A DNA stretch of 44,135 bases. Origin: a virus. The notes under the pieces were generated by a model that did not search any database, was not told where the DNA came from, and worked only from the letters and a program-made list of their open reading frames with translations. Every line of letters starts with the position of its first letter. Positions within the stretch are counted from its first letter, which is position 1. Positions 16,968 through 28,000 of this stretch are shown here, one piece after another. Where the stretch lies: the IMG/VR virus record IMGVR_UViG_3300025099_000041, positions 1-44,135 of that record. One strand, 5' to 3'. The position numbers and the translations under genes are program-made.

Positions 16968-16998
16968 GCCAACAGTTTCGGCAATAACAAAACGATGA
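16870..16998 (+). CDS. Microprotein made of 11-residue ITK repeats
   Basis: 42 aa beginning MSWTSITKRTKF. It consists of about four copies of an 11-residue unit, each ending in IT/V-K-R followed by KPTV (AITKRIKPTV, TIVKRSKPTV, AITKR). Its TGA overlaps the ATG of the next gene (ATGA at 16995-16998), which favours this frame over the overlapping one at 16839. Similar Trp-Thr/Lys-Pro-Thr repeat microproteins occur in phage tail regions to my recollection. Function unknown; possibly a small virion component. Confidence 0.55.
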   Translation: MSWTSITKRTKFAIVAITKRIKPTVTTIVKRSKPTVSAITKR

Positions 16999-18041
16999 GT
17001 GCAGAATATATTATAGATAGGTTTGGTAAGAAAGTTGGTTTGAATCCCAGTGATGAGAACCAGCGTTTTGTTATATTAGACTTCCTTAACGAAGCCATGC
17101 AATCAGTCTACGAGTTTGTAGATATTCCCGGTGCTTTAGTGGAAGAAGAATTCTATGTAGCGGGTGATCAACGCATTGCCATGAGTCGTGACGTACAGTC
17201 TGTTCGTGCAATGCGTGAAAAAGAAAGTCAGTTACCTTGGACTGCAAGAAATCTTTTATCAGAATACAATCACAATAATTGGCCAAGTGATCATCGCTGT
17301 TGGAGAATCGTTGGCTATGAACCATTAAAGAAATCTTTACCGACAGCTACAACATCTACAAGAGGGTCAACTGCAACAGGACTAACGGTTCAAGCTTATG
17401 CGAATATTGCAGCCACAGAAAAACTTGCGATTACATTTGAAACATCTACATCAGATAGACAAACAGTTACAATAACTCCCGGCGCACACACAGGATCATC
17501 ACCAGATGCAACAGCAGTAACGTTAGCAACTCAGCATACAATATCAGGCATATCCAGTATTAGACGTTATGATACAGACAATGAACGTTACGGTAATTAT
17601 GCAGAAGATGGTGGAGGATTGTTTAAACTTGTAGATACATCTGATACTACAATTGTTTATTCTGAAATACCGCATGATGAAACTGAAGCACAATATTTAA
17701 TCGTGGATGTTTCAGAGTTTCCTTGGGATGAAACTTCTGCACAGGATGACGATCATACATTACAAATTTTATATAAGAAAAAGTTAAAATACATTAAGAG
17801 CGACAATGATCCATTTCCTTTGTATGGATTTGAGAACATTGTAATGCACAAGATGATGCAACTTTTCTTGGAAGAACAAGGCAAGCTACAAGAAGCAAAT
17901 GTTTATGATTCAAAAGTTGTTAGGGATCTAGGCAGAAAGATTGCAGACTTGGAGCGAGGACAAGAACGTAGGATGCAGTTTGGTAGACATCCTCACGACA
18001 ATATTACTTTAGCAAGACGCTATCATTACTATCGTGGCTAG
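16995..18041 (+). CDS. Head-tail adaptor / tail tubular A-like protein
   Basis: 348 aa. The N-terminus (SAEYIIDRFGKKVGLNPSDE, then FVILDFLNEAMQSVYEFVDI) is helical and typical of gp11/TubA-like adaptors that bind under the portal. After a segment at about 115-200 rich in Thr/Ser (an inserted beta domain, TPGAHTGSSPDATAVTLATQ) the protein returns to a mixed fold with a helical C-terminal end. It precedes the large tube-type protein, the order seen for adaptor and nozzle genes in podoviruses. The Thr/Ser-rich insertion makes it longer than the usual 200-aa adaptor. Confidence 0.65.
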   Translation: MSAEYIIDRFGKKVGLNPSDENQRFVILDFLNEAMQSVYEFVDIPGALVEEEFYVAGDQRIAMSRDVQSVRAMREKESQLPWTARNLLSEYNHNNWPSDHRCWRIVGYEPLKKSLPTATTSTRGSTATGLTVQAYANIAATEKLAITFETSTSDRQTVTITPGAHTGSSPDATAVTLATQHTISGISSIRRYDTDNERYGNYAEDGGGLFKLVDTSDTTIVYSEIPHDETEAQYLIVDVSEFPWDETSAQDDDHTLQILYKKKLKYIKSDNDPFPLYGFENIVMHKMMQLFLEEQGKLQEANVYDSKVVRDLGRKIADLERGQERRMQFGRHPHDNITLARRYHYYRG

Positions 18042-19773
18042 TTATGTACAAAGATCTTTTGTAGGCGGCATGAACCTATCGGTGGATGACACACGATTAG
18101 GCGAGAACGAATATAAGTTTGCAAAGAATGTACGCAACAGATTTGGAACACTTGAAGGTGTTAAGAATGCCAAAGATATTTCAAGTGACATAGGTGCGTT
18201 TACGTCTAATCCACCAATACAAGCAATTTATTCAGTCGGTGAATATGTATTTGTATTTTTCAACGGTGGTTGCAAATACAGAAAGCCAAATAATCCAGAC
18301 ACAACTTGGTCTACATTATACAGTTCTGGAACTATGGATAGGTCTGCTGAAATATTTGTACAAGCAGTGCCAGCATCTACACAAAACTTTCTTCGTAAAG
18401 AGACTCAAGTAGCAGGTGCATCATTAGAATTAGACACAGCAACTACAGTACAAAAAACTGTGTCGGCTGTCGTAGTTCAAGACGGTATTAACACGCCAAG
18501 AATTATAGAAATTGCAAACAACGTTGCCGAAGATCGTACTGCTAAAACATACGCACAGTGGTCTGATGGAACAAGAACATCGCGTGAATATATTCCTGTT
18601 GGAAAACAAATGGCGTTTTTTAACAATAAATTATTTGTTGTAAGTAAAGATGGTACAGAAATTTATCACAGCGTTAGTGGTCGTCCATTAGATTTTGTTA
18701 TACCAATAGATACTTCAGGCAATAAAATAAATGCAGACGAAACTATTGGAGGCGCACCAGCAACAGCGTACACTGTAGGTTACAATGAGATAACTGCTTT
18801 AAAGACTTTAAACAGTGACGGTCTATTGGTATCTACAAAAGGTGGATCATACGCAGTCGCTCTTGATTATGCGTTTACCGTTTTTGGTGAACCTTCGTTC
18901 ACCAAGCAGTTTCTATTTACAGCCAACACAATAAATCAAAAATCATTTATTGAACTATTAGGTGACTTTGCATTCATAGATCCAGAAGGATTACGGTCAT
19001 TCAATGCAGTGCAACAATCAAAGAACGAAGCTCGTAACTCAGTGTTCTCGTTAAAGGTAGCAAGATTATTTAAAGACGTTGTACAAACACCAAACAAATG
19101 TGCAGCCATTGCGTTTGATGACTATGCTTTGTTTGCGTGTAACACAATCTACGGTCACGGCATATTAGTCTTTGACATACTTACGCAACAATTTGTTAGC
19201 TTTGATCAATTCACCGATGACAGCAATAGTAACATTGGTGCAGTCATTGAGTTTGCAAAAGTAGAAACAAACAACAGACGAGAACTGTTTGCTATAACAC
19301 ATGGCACAACAACAAGTTCTGGCGATCCAGCATACAAATGCGTTAAGCTTTATGAAGGTACAAACTTTTCAAAAGCTTATTTAGAAACCAGAGCATTCTG
19401 TACGTTTGACACAAGGGTAGAACAGAAGCCTAGAGAACTACGGTTACTCTATAATAAAATACAATTAGCTTCAGCAGTTACAGCGATACAACGAGTGAAC
19501 GATGAAGTCACACCAGATTCGTCAGCAGGTTCACAAACAAAATCAGTTTCGGCACAAGCAACTCCAGTAAAATTTCCAGTAAAACTGCCAGTAAACTGGA
19601 GTGGTCCTAAACGAATACAAAATTTACTATACAATTTTCAAAGTGGTCAACAAGGTTGGAAAATATCATACGCATTACAGTGGACTAATGGAGTCACGCT
19701 ATCCAACATACAGATTGACACACAAGATATTACACCAATGAATCCAATGTTATCACAAGCTTATGTCAGTTAA
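18034..19773 (+). CDS. Tail tube / nozzle-like protein
   Basis: 579 aa, starting with GTG at 18034 (overlapping the adaptor stop). The beginning, SYVQRSFVGGMNLSVDDTRL followed by GENEYKFAKNVRNRFGTLEG, is the pattern of podovirus nozzle or tubular-B-like proteins, which start with a G-G-x-N/V strand and form a beta-propeller tube closing the portal channel. The body is almost entirely beta-strand with aromatic residues (VGEYVFVFFNGG, DYALFACNTIYGHG). The C-terminus ends with an IQIDTQDITPMNPM strand. The family name is inferred from this start and gene order. Confidence 0.65.
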   Translation: MASYVQRSFVGGMNLSVDDTRLGENEYKFAKNVRNRFGTLEGVKNAKDISSDIGAFTSNPPIQAIYSVGEYVFVFFNGGCKYRKPNNPDTTWSTLYSSGTMDRSAEIFVQAVPASTQNFLRKETQVAGASLELDTATTVQKTVSAVVVQDGINTPRIIEIANNVAEDRTAKTYAQWSDGTRTSREYIPVGKQMAFFNNKLFVVSKDGTEIYHSVSGRPLDFVIPIDTSGNKINADETIGGAPATAYTVGYNEITALKTLNSDGLLVSTKGGSYAVALDYAFTVFGEPSFTKQFLFTANTINQKSFIELLGDFAFIDPEGLRSFNAVQQSKNEARNSVFSLKVARLFKDVVQTPNKCAAIAFDDYALFACNTIYGHGILVFDILTQQFVSFDQFTDDSNSNIGAVIEFAKVETNNRRELFAITHGTTTSSGDPAYKCVKLYEGTNFSKAYLETRAFCTFDTRVEQKPRELRLLYNKIQLASAVTAIQRVNDEVTPDSSAGSQTKSVSAQATPVKFPVKLPVNWSGPKRIQNLLYNFQSGQQGWKISYALQWTNGVTLSNIQIDTQDITPMNPMLSQAYVS

Positions 19774-20092
19774 CGTATCACATACAGACTTTACAGATGC
19801 GACAACGCTGTTCGCTGATTTAGCGGCAGCTAATGCCATGCTGGACGGTCTAACAGTACCGGACGCAACTACCAGCACAGATGGAGTTGTAAAGAAAGCA
19901 GCAGCTTCAGCAGATATTGCTACTGTTGGAGGCACATCAGTAGGAGGTGCGACAGCATCTACTGCAATTTCGTTTAATCCTTCGGACGCAAGTCATCCGA
20001 CACGAGATGAAATCAGAGTAGCTTTAATAGAAATGGCATCACAAATGAATCACTTGAAAGCACAACTTAGATCAGCGGGGGTATTAACATAA
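19763..20092 (+). CDS. Small structural protein, hypothetical
   Basis: 109 aa overlapping the tube gene by 11 bases and sharing one base with the next start. It has a helix with Ala/Asp-rich content (LFADLAAANAMLDGL), a Thr/Ser/Ala-rich middle (KKAAASADIATVGG), and a C-terminal helix that could trimerise (RVALIEMASQMNHLKAQLRS). The DGVVKKAAASADI stretch resembles fibre collar segments. Probably a virion component; I do not recognise a family. Confidence 0.65.
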   Translation: MSVNVSHTDFTDATTLFADLAAANAMLDGLTVPDATTSTDGVVKKAAASADIATVGGTSVGGATASTAISFNPSDASHPTRDEIRVALIEMASQMNHLKAQLRSAGVLT

Positions 20093-21192
20093 TGAACTTC
20101 TTTAAAGATTTATTCGACAAGTTAATAGAGACTACTGGAGGAGCAGCAGGAGGTTTGCTTTCACCATTCCAAGGAATGCTCAGTAGTGTTGGTAGTTTGT
20201 TTAGCGAAGATGGTGTACTTAGTATGGACAATCTTGTCCAAGCTGGAACTCTATTTGCACTTGCTGAAGGTCTTAGTAGTAATGACCAGAAAAAATCAGT
20301 TCAAGCATTACGAAAAGAATACGAAAGTTTTTTACCAGCATTCACTCAAGCAAAGATTGCAGCAGGTAAAGCAGAAGCAATGGCAACAGACGATGTAAAT
20401 GCTTTATTAAATTACGGAATAGTAACAGAACGTAATGCAGATGGTCAGGTTACAAAACGTACAAAAGGTCCACTAGGAGGAAGCGAAGGATTAAGATACG
20501 AAGAACTCTACGGAGTTAAGCCACAATACGAAGTTGACGCTAACGGTAACATTGCAATTGATCAAGAGACAGGCAATCCTGTAACTGTAAGAACTGGTAG
20601 ACCGGGACAAATGCAGATTGCTAATGAAGCGCAACGTGAAGAACAACGTAAAGCTGCAATGGCATCAACTCGTACAAGAGTTGATCAGATGGCTGAGTCT
20701 GGTAAACCACTTGCACAACAGTTTAGAAGATTTGAACGAGAACTATCACCAGAAGTTCAAAGAACACAAAGACAAGCAGGTAAAAGCTTTCGTGATTTGT
20801 TAAGAGCGCAAGATCCTACAAAACTTTCTGGATCTGAAATGGCTAATGTAGAACGAGGTCTTGGTCGCATGGGCATTGGTCTTGGTCGTACATCTGAGAT
20901 GGATAAGTACAAAGCTGCAATGACATTCGGTGATGCACTTGCTAACAAGCAACAAAGACTTGGACAGGCTTTAGGTCAGACAGGAAATGTAACAGCAAGC
21001 CTGAGATCAAATGTAAATCCCGGTTCTGTATTTGGTGAAGGTACAACTACAACTCCTTCAATGCCGGGACAAGTCACAGGATTTGGCAACACAGCAGCGA
21101 CAGCACTTGCACCAGTTGCTAATATTATTCAATCAAAAACCGGCGAGATGGGCGGCAAAGAAGCGTTACAAAAAGTAATACTACCTAATTAA
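20092..21192 (+). CDS. Internal virion protein, hypothetical
   Basis: 366 aa. Residues 10-65 contain Gly/Ala-rich, moderately hydrophobic stretches (GGAAGGLLSPFQGML, AGTLFALAEGLSS); the middle is charged and helical with Gln/Arg-rich segments (AQREEQRKAAMASTRTRVDQ), and the end is Gly/Thr/Pro-rich. This layout, just before two more helical proteins and a 2043-residue giant, resembles the internal core (ejection) proteins of podoviruses. No enzymatic motif is seen. Confidence 0.65.
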   Translation: MNFFKDLFDKLIETTGGAAGGLLSPFQGMLSSVGSLFSEDGVLSMDNLVQAGTLFALAEGLSSNDQKKSVQALRKEYESFLPAFTQAKIAAGKAEAMATDDVNALLNYGIVTERNADGQVTKRTKGPLGGSEGLRYEELYGVKPQYEVDANGNIAIDQETGNPVTVRTGRPGQMQIANEAQREEQRKAAMASTRTRVDQMAESGKPLAQQFRRFERELSPEVQRTQRQAGKSFRDLLRAQDPTKLSGSEMANVERGLGRMGIGLGRTSEMDKYKAAMTFGDALANKQQRLGQALGQTGNVTASLRSNVNPGSVFGEGTTTTPSMPGQVTGFGNTAATALAPVANIIQSKTGEMGGKEALQKVILPN

Positions 21193-21193
21193 A

Positions 21194-22063
21194 ATGGCTA
21201 ATTTATTTGAACTAACTAATAGGCGTAAGCGAGCTAAAGAGTTTGCTGATAGATTCCGTGAAGGAGCTACTGAAGCAGAGCGTGAGTATTTTGATCAATA
21301 CTATCAAGAGCCGTCGGCTAGTCCAATACTTCAGCGAGATGAGTTAACACGACAACTTGATGAGGGTGAAGGTTTAAAGCGACAATTAATGGCTCGTGGT
21401 ATGAACGATTTACAAGCACAAGATGCTGTAGAGCGTGAGAATCAAGCAAGACAGGCAGGTCAAAAACGCCTTACACAAAACCTAATGACTACACAAGCTA
21501 CTCCCGGCAGTGTTAGTTATGGAGAAGGTTATGGTAAATACAGATCTAGTCTTGATGATTCAATGGGTGAACAGTTCGAGCCATTAACTGCTGATGAATG
21601 GTCTAGGCAACGAGCCATTGAAATGGGCATGGCACAAGATCGTCAAAGAGACGCAGCCGCAAGAGCAGCTTCCGGCACAGTTGATCAAACTATAGAACTA
21701 GCTCAAGCTAAACTAGAAGAGACACAGTCAAAACTTCCAGCAATACAAGCTGATTCAAAAACAGCAGAACGTGTTTCACAAATGCAGTTAAAGAATATTG
21801 ATATTATTCGCACATCGAAAGATTCAGCAGAAATTCAGAAGGCATTAACTGACATGGATAATATTAATAGAATCTTAGGTAAAGGTTCAAGATCTGCGGG
21901 TATGCCGGGATATGGACCAGCTACTTTTGTTGATGAAGAACTAGAACAAGAACTTGCTAAACAAGAATCAGGATCACAGCAATCACCAGCATTAACGGGT
22001 GACTCTGGATCACAGTTCAGATTAAGACCACAACGAGTTGAGGCAAGATCAGCAAACGAATGA
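21194..22063 (+). CDS. Internal virion protein, helical
   Basis: 289 aa, charged and helical throughout with coiled-coil-like segments (RKRAKEFADRFREGATEAER; IELAQAKLEETQSKLPAIQA) and a Ser/Gln-rich tail (SGSQQSPALTGDSGSQFRLR). It overlaps the giant gene by 4 bases. With its neighbours it likely builds the internal core or trans-envelope channel. No catalytic motif is recognised. It begins one base after the previous stop. Confidence 0.65.
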   Translation: MANLFELTNRRKRAKEFADRFREGATEAEREYFDQYYQEPSASPILQRDELTRQLDEGEGLKRQLMARGMNDLQAQDAVERENQARQAGQKRLTQNLMTTQATPGSVSYGEGYGKYRSSLDDSMGEQFEPLTADEWSRQRAIEMGMAQDRQRDAAARAASGTVDQTIELAQAKLEETQSKLPAIQADSKTAERVSQMQLKNIDIIRTSKDSAEIQKALTDMDNINRILGKGSRSAGMPGYGPATFVDEELEQELAKQESGSQQSPALTGDSGSQFRLRPQRVEARSANE

Positions 22064-25000
22064 CGTTAGAAGAAGAAAAGCGCAGACTTCGTGAGAGGTA
22101 CAACATACCTGACAATGTTGATATACTCACAGATGAAGAATATTATCTAGCAGAAGCAGAAGAAACTTCAGCAGCAGAGGCAGGAGTTAAGTCTGGTTTA
22201 AGATCTTTAGTTCCCGGTGCTACTGGTTTAGCTGCAATGGCAGCAGCAAGTAAAGGACTTGCTAGATTACCGATACCCGGACCAGTTGGTGTAGGCACAA
22301 AGATAGTTGGTACTCTTGGCAGTGCAATACTTGGTGGTATCGCTGGTGAAATGGGTCAAACAGAAGTTGAAGAAGCTATTCGCGGTGAAGAGGCTGTGCG
22401 TGATTCTCAGATGCGTAGAGCAGCGGAGCGAGAAGTGCATCCAGTTTCTACAGTAGCGGGTGAAATAATTGGTGGTGGTATTGGTGGTGGCGTGAAACCT
22501 TCCATCGGACTTCTTAAAGGCGGATCAACACTTACTGGTCTTGCTGATGCAGCAAAGTCAGGACTTGGTACAAGAGCCAAGATGTCTGAAGCAGCTAAGT
22601 ATGCAACATCACAAGCAGGATTTGGTGCAGGTATCGGAGGTGCAGTTGAAGGTGCAAGACAATACGCAGAAGGAGACTTTAGTCCAGCAGCATTAGGTAC
22701 AGCAATGGTTGGTGGTGCATTGTTTACTGAGCCATTTGCACATGGCAGAAAATTACTTGGAGGAGGTGCGCCGCCAATGACAGATCCAACACCAAGAGAT
22801 CTTGAGTATGGATTCTCTACTGGTCCCGATCAGATAACACCATTGACTGATGACCAAGCTTACCTCGCAAGGTCTACACTGAAAGGTGATAAAGTTGCAA
22901 CTGAGTTTACAAAGAAGACTCTTGTAGAAGATGCTAACGAACGAATTGAAAAGCTAAATGACTTTGAAGAGTTCAATGAATTTAAAGAATCAATAGACGC
23001 AAAAGCAGATGAGTTACGAACAACACCAAGCAAGCCAAAGAAATCTTTAGAGTCTGAGTTCAATGTTGAGAACAAAGAAATAAGTGATCCTGACATTGAA
23101 GCTGCACTTGGTAAGAAGTTTCCAGAAGGAAAGAAGCCAACACCAACAGAGCAGCAGAAGAAAGATTTAAGAGCAGCAGCTAAAAAAGAAATTGAAGCAA
23201 GAATAAATCGTTACACAAGTGATGAGCTTGCATCCAGTTATGCCAAGCTTGCAGCAGTCAAACGTTCAAAGTCAGCCTCACAATTTTTAGGTGATACAAA
23301 AGTTTCACCAGAACAAGCAAGAGATGCATTGTATAAAGAAGTCGAAAGCAAAATGCCAGTTGACTTGTTTAACACTGCAAGAAATTTGGCTGACAAACGT
23401 GGCGTGACAATGCGTATTGCAGTTAATCAAATTGTAAATAACGCAAAGAGTAGAACAGTTGGCTACGTTGGAAGAAACAATCGTGAAGCTGTCATTAGTC
23501 TTGATGATCTTGTAAAAAATACAGACACACCATTCCATGAAACTGCTCATGTGTTTGTGCGTGATATGATTCAGTCATCCAATGAAACTGACAGCAAACT
23601 AGCTCAAGGTTGGCTAACTGATCTACTGAAGAATGATCCTACATTTGATTTCAAAGCTGCAAGAAAGAAACTAGAAGACACTGGATACAAATTTAAAAAC
23701 GATAAACAATTTCTTGAAGAGTTTTTAGTTACTGAAGGTAGCAAGAAACTTGAACAGCGTTTACGCAATCTACCTAAAGGCACGTTTGATAAAATGCGTC
23801 GATGGTATTCTGATGTAAAACGTGGTAACAAAGTTAAGTATGGTAAAGCAGCAGTCAATGACATCTTGGATTACATGGCTCAACGTCTTGAGTTAGATCC
23901 AAATCGAATCTTTGACAATGACTTGTGGATACAAGGTAAAATTAATTACCTAGAATACATTGGAGCAAAACCTAAAGAAAAGTTAGTAGACTCTGATGGC
24001 TACCATAGTGCCAGTAAAGTTGTTGATGGTGTTAAATATGAATCAAGTGTAAACATATATGACATACCAAAAGAACTTGAAGACTTGCTTGCACTACCAG
24101 AACGACCAAAGAATTTTGGTAAAAATTATGTCGAAGATCTTAATGAATTCAAAATCGCACTGGATAAAAATCATAGTTACAAGTCTACTATTGAGTACCT
24201 TGACGGACACTCGATACACGAAGGTAACTTCGACCAGTTCATGGACATCATGCGTGGACGTAACAGTGGTACACTCAAGAAACTTTACAAATCACTGGAC
24301 AACAAACCTGAGATAATATTAAAGACACGCAGACCAGAAGAACCAGCAGGTTATTTTGAGCGTGATAAACTTGTTATCGGTATACCAACTATTGATGAAT
24401 CATTTGATACAACTGTAGCTCGCTATCTTACTTATAGTAAATTGATGGACGATGTTAAAGTCAATGATCAGATAGGTAGTGCTTGGGTAATGGTTGCGAA
24501 AACTGGTATGTGGACACAGAACTATGAGCCATACATGATTCACAAGTTCTTGGACTACGCGATCAACACAAGCAACAAGATTGATGAAGGAGTAAAAGCA
24601 AAGCTACGTCATTACTACGATCACTTAAAGATTGAACCACTACGCGGTGGATACAAAGGACAGTCTGGTGATAGCATTGCAATGTATGATACTCGCATGA
24701 TGCATCAAGGTGATGGTCTTCAAGGTATCTTAAAGAATCTACCAGAAGATATTAAGAAACAGTTTGCATACAGAATCGCACCTGTTGATGGACTAGGTAT
24801 GAATGCCGATGAGTATGTAACATTCTTTGACAGTATACTGGATAACTTTGGCGTAGCTGGATCTTCAACACGCAAGGGATTCAATCATGTGCAGCGTTCC
24901 CCTGAAGCATTGCTTCAGGGTTTCTTAAATAAGAAAACATTCGACACTGTAGATAATTCAAAAGTTATATATGACGTAATCAAAGACGAGGGAATGTCAT

Positions 25001-28000
25001 ACTCAGAGTTTGATAGACTACAAGCATTGTGGACTGCACAGAAAGTACCGATTGATGAAGTGCTTGCCGGTGGAATGTATAAGAAGTTTGTTGATACAGC
25101 AGAAGATTCACTTGGAGTCAAAGGTCTTGATACTATTTTAAACAATGATCCAACTCCACCATCACCAAGACAGACTGAGTTCGATGATTTTACATCAATC
25201 AACAGATCAATAGTTGAAGAGAGTGGTGATGATTCATTAGCTAAAATTGATTCAGAAACTCCAATACCATTTGATGCGAAGCCAGAAGAGTTACCGACTG
25301 TAGATAACTATGAATCAAAAAGGTACAGTGAATTACCTGTGCCAAATGCTGATGATATAAAAACATGGCAACCACTTAAAAGATTCACACGAGTATTCAG
25401 ACCAGTCATAGATAGAATCCGTGAACTTGGTACGGGCAAATCAAAAGCATTAAGTAAATACATTGCAGCAAAACTTGAGAACGTACACTCAGAAGAACGT
25501 GAGATCGTTGGCAAATATTTAGAGAAGACAATGCTTGCGTTAAGTGAAGTACACTTATCACCACAAGAACTATCTATACTAGGACGTTACCAAACAGAAC
25601 GTTGGCATAAACATTTAAAATTAATTGAGGAGATAGATCCAAAGCTTTCAGAAGCTTACAACTTAAACACTCGCATTCGGTATTACGACAGAATGATTGA
25701 AAGTGTTTATCGTGACACTCGTACAATGCAGAATGATCTTGGACTAAAGGTCGCTGTGTTTAGAGACGGACAACCAAACTACGTTCCTGGTCAACACACG
25801 CTTGAGTACACACCAGAAATTATTAATCAGGAAAAGCGTAGAATTTTGATGACAGGCAAGAAGCAAAGTCCTGAGTATCAACAACTCAAAACTGAACTAA
25901 TTGCATATTGGAAAAAGCAGGCAAGTGGAATGTCAGACGAAGAGTTTGCAGATGCAGTTAAGCAATCTCAAGACAAAGTCAAAGATGAAGGTGGTGAATT
26001 AGTAGAGATGCCATCCAATAAAATGACTGCTGATGATAAGTTTGAAGCGTTGTTTGAGAATCTTGCTTATGCTCTAAGAGCAAATGATAAGGAGATTGGC
26101 TCACATAGATTTAAAGCGTTGCGTGTAGCAACAGGTAGACTTGGATTGCCAGCAGCATGGATTGAAGATAACGCAATACAACGTATGACTCGTTATGTTG
26201 TCAGGTTTGCAAAAGACATGGCAATGTTTAAACACATTGAAAGTGATCCTAAGTCTAGGCAAATTCTTGGTCTACCAGACCAAGAAGGTAAGTACATATT
26301 TAAGCATGACCTTGAAGGCATGGAGAATGGTGGACCATTCAATGTGCGTGAAGTTAATCCCAATGATAAAACTACAATCGAAACTTTAGAACTTAAAGGT
26401 AAACCATTGTACAGTTCCAAGGAGATTGAATCTGTCATGGAAAACTACATTGGTTATTACGAAGATTGGGATCTTGGTATTAGAACAGCTAACCGATTGA
26501 TTACATCTAGTTGGTTGGGTGCTGGTGCTGGTATTCGTGACTTCATGTCTTCCTATTTATTTGCGTTGCCTTACATGAGAACGCAAGACTTGCCAATCTT
26601 AGCAACACACTTGTTGGATTTAAGAAACGCGTGGAAGAAAAGCTTTGAGTATGGGATCAACAAATCAAACTTAAACAATCTTGAGTACAAAGCTGAGAGT
26701 GTAAACAGACTTGCTGATTGGGCAAACAGTACAGCAGATGCAATGCTACGTCTTGGTGGTCGTAATACTCTTGAGCAAGGTACTCGTGCTTTGCAGTTTG
26801 CATTTGGTAAACAACTTGTTTGGTCAGCACTTCATCTAAGACCGCTTGAAAAGCTAGGCATGAAAGGTGACATGACTGCTGATAGATTGATAGACACAAT
26901 CCAAAGACAGATGGGTGAAGTCACAATTAAAGGCAAACGAGTTAACCTAAAAGATTATGTAGGCAACGGCAACAAAGCACCAGATGAGGTAATGAATAAA
27001 GCTGCCGCTGCATGGGTTGAAGTTAATCAAGGCACATACGATGCAAGAGGATTACCTAAGTTTACACAACGTGGTGTTATCAGTATGGTAACATCATTGT
27101 CACGTTGGTCTATTGAAAAAGCAGACCGCATGATGAAAGATGTTTATGTTCCATTGAGAACACAAGGTGATCCAAGACCATTGATCAAAGCAACACTTGG
27201 TGCAGTGATTGGCGGTGAAGCTTTACGTTATGCATCTGAAGTTATAGCCAACAAGATGCAAGGTGATCCACATATTATAGAAGCAATTCACATGGAGGAT
27301 GACAAAGAACTTTTCTATGCTCTTGCTAATTCAATACAGTATGCAGGGTTCTTTGGCTTTCAGTCTGCATTAGTTTTTGATTTGTTAAAAGGTGGAAGAT
27401 TTGGAATTACACAAGGCATACCCGGTGGCTTTACATTCCCAGCAATTGACCAAGGATTTAAAATAGCAAACGACTTTACAAAGTTTTTTGCTTCTGGCGA
27501 AATGATTGGAGAAAGCTTTGGAGAATCTTGGATGAAGTTTATTAGAAAAACTTTTCTTGATTTAAACCAAAGTTCCCGATACTTTGCTAATCATGTACTT
27601 TTATCTGAGGATATGTCCGAGTTCAATGCACGGACAGCAATGCGAAAATGGAATAGATTAACCACGGGTGTAGATGAGCAAGGCGTACCCTCAGATATTG
27701 GCAACCAATACAGATTCCCAGCTAAACAAAACTTTAGAAACGCATCTAACATAGCAGATGCAAGAACTCTGCTGCCTAAAGCAGTAAGAGAAGCGGCTCG
27801 TCACGCAATGGAAGAACATCCAAATGATGAAGCAAAACAGCAAGATCTCTTTAAACAAAAACTAAATGATCTATGGAGAGGCAACTGGAAATCCACACCA
27901 GCTTCACCGACAAGTAGAAAATACACTAGCCATAAAAGCCGTATTCAATACTTAGGACTACAGCCAAGCAAGGCAGACCTTGCAGCTTATCCAGATCTAG

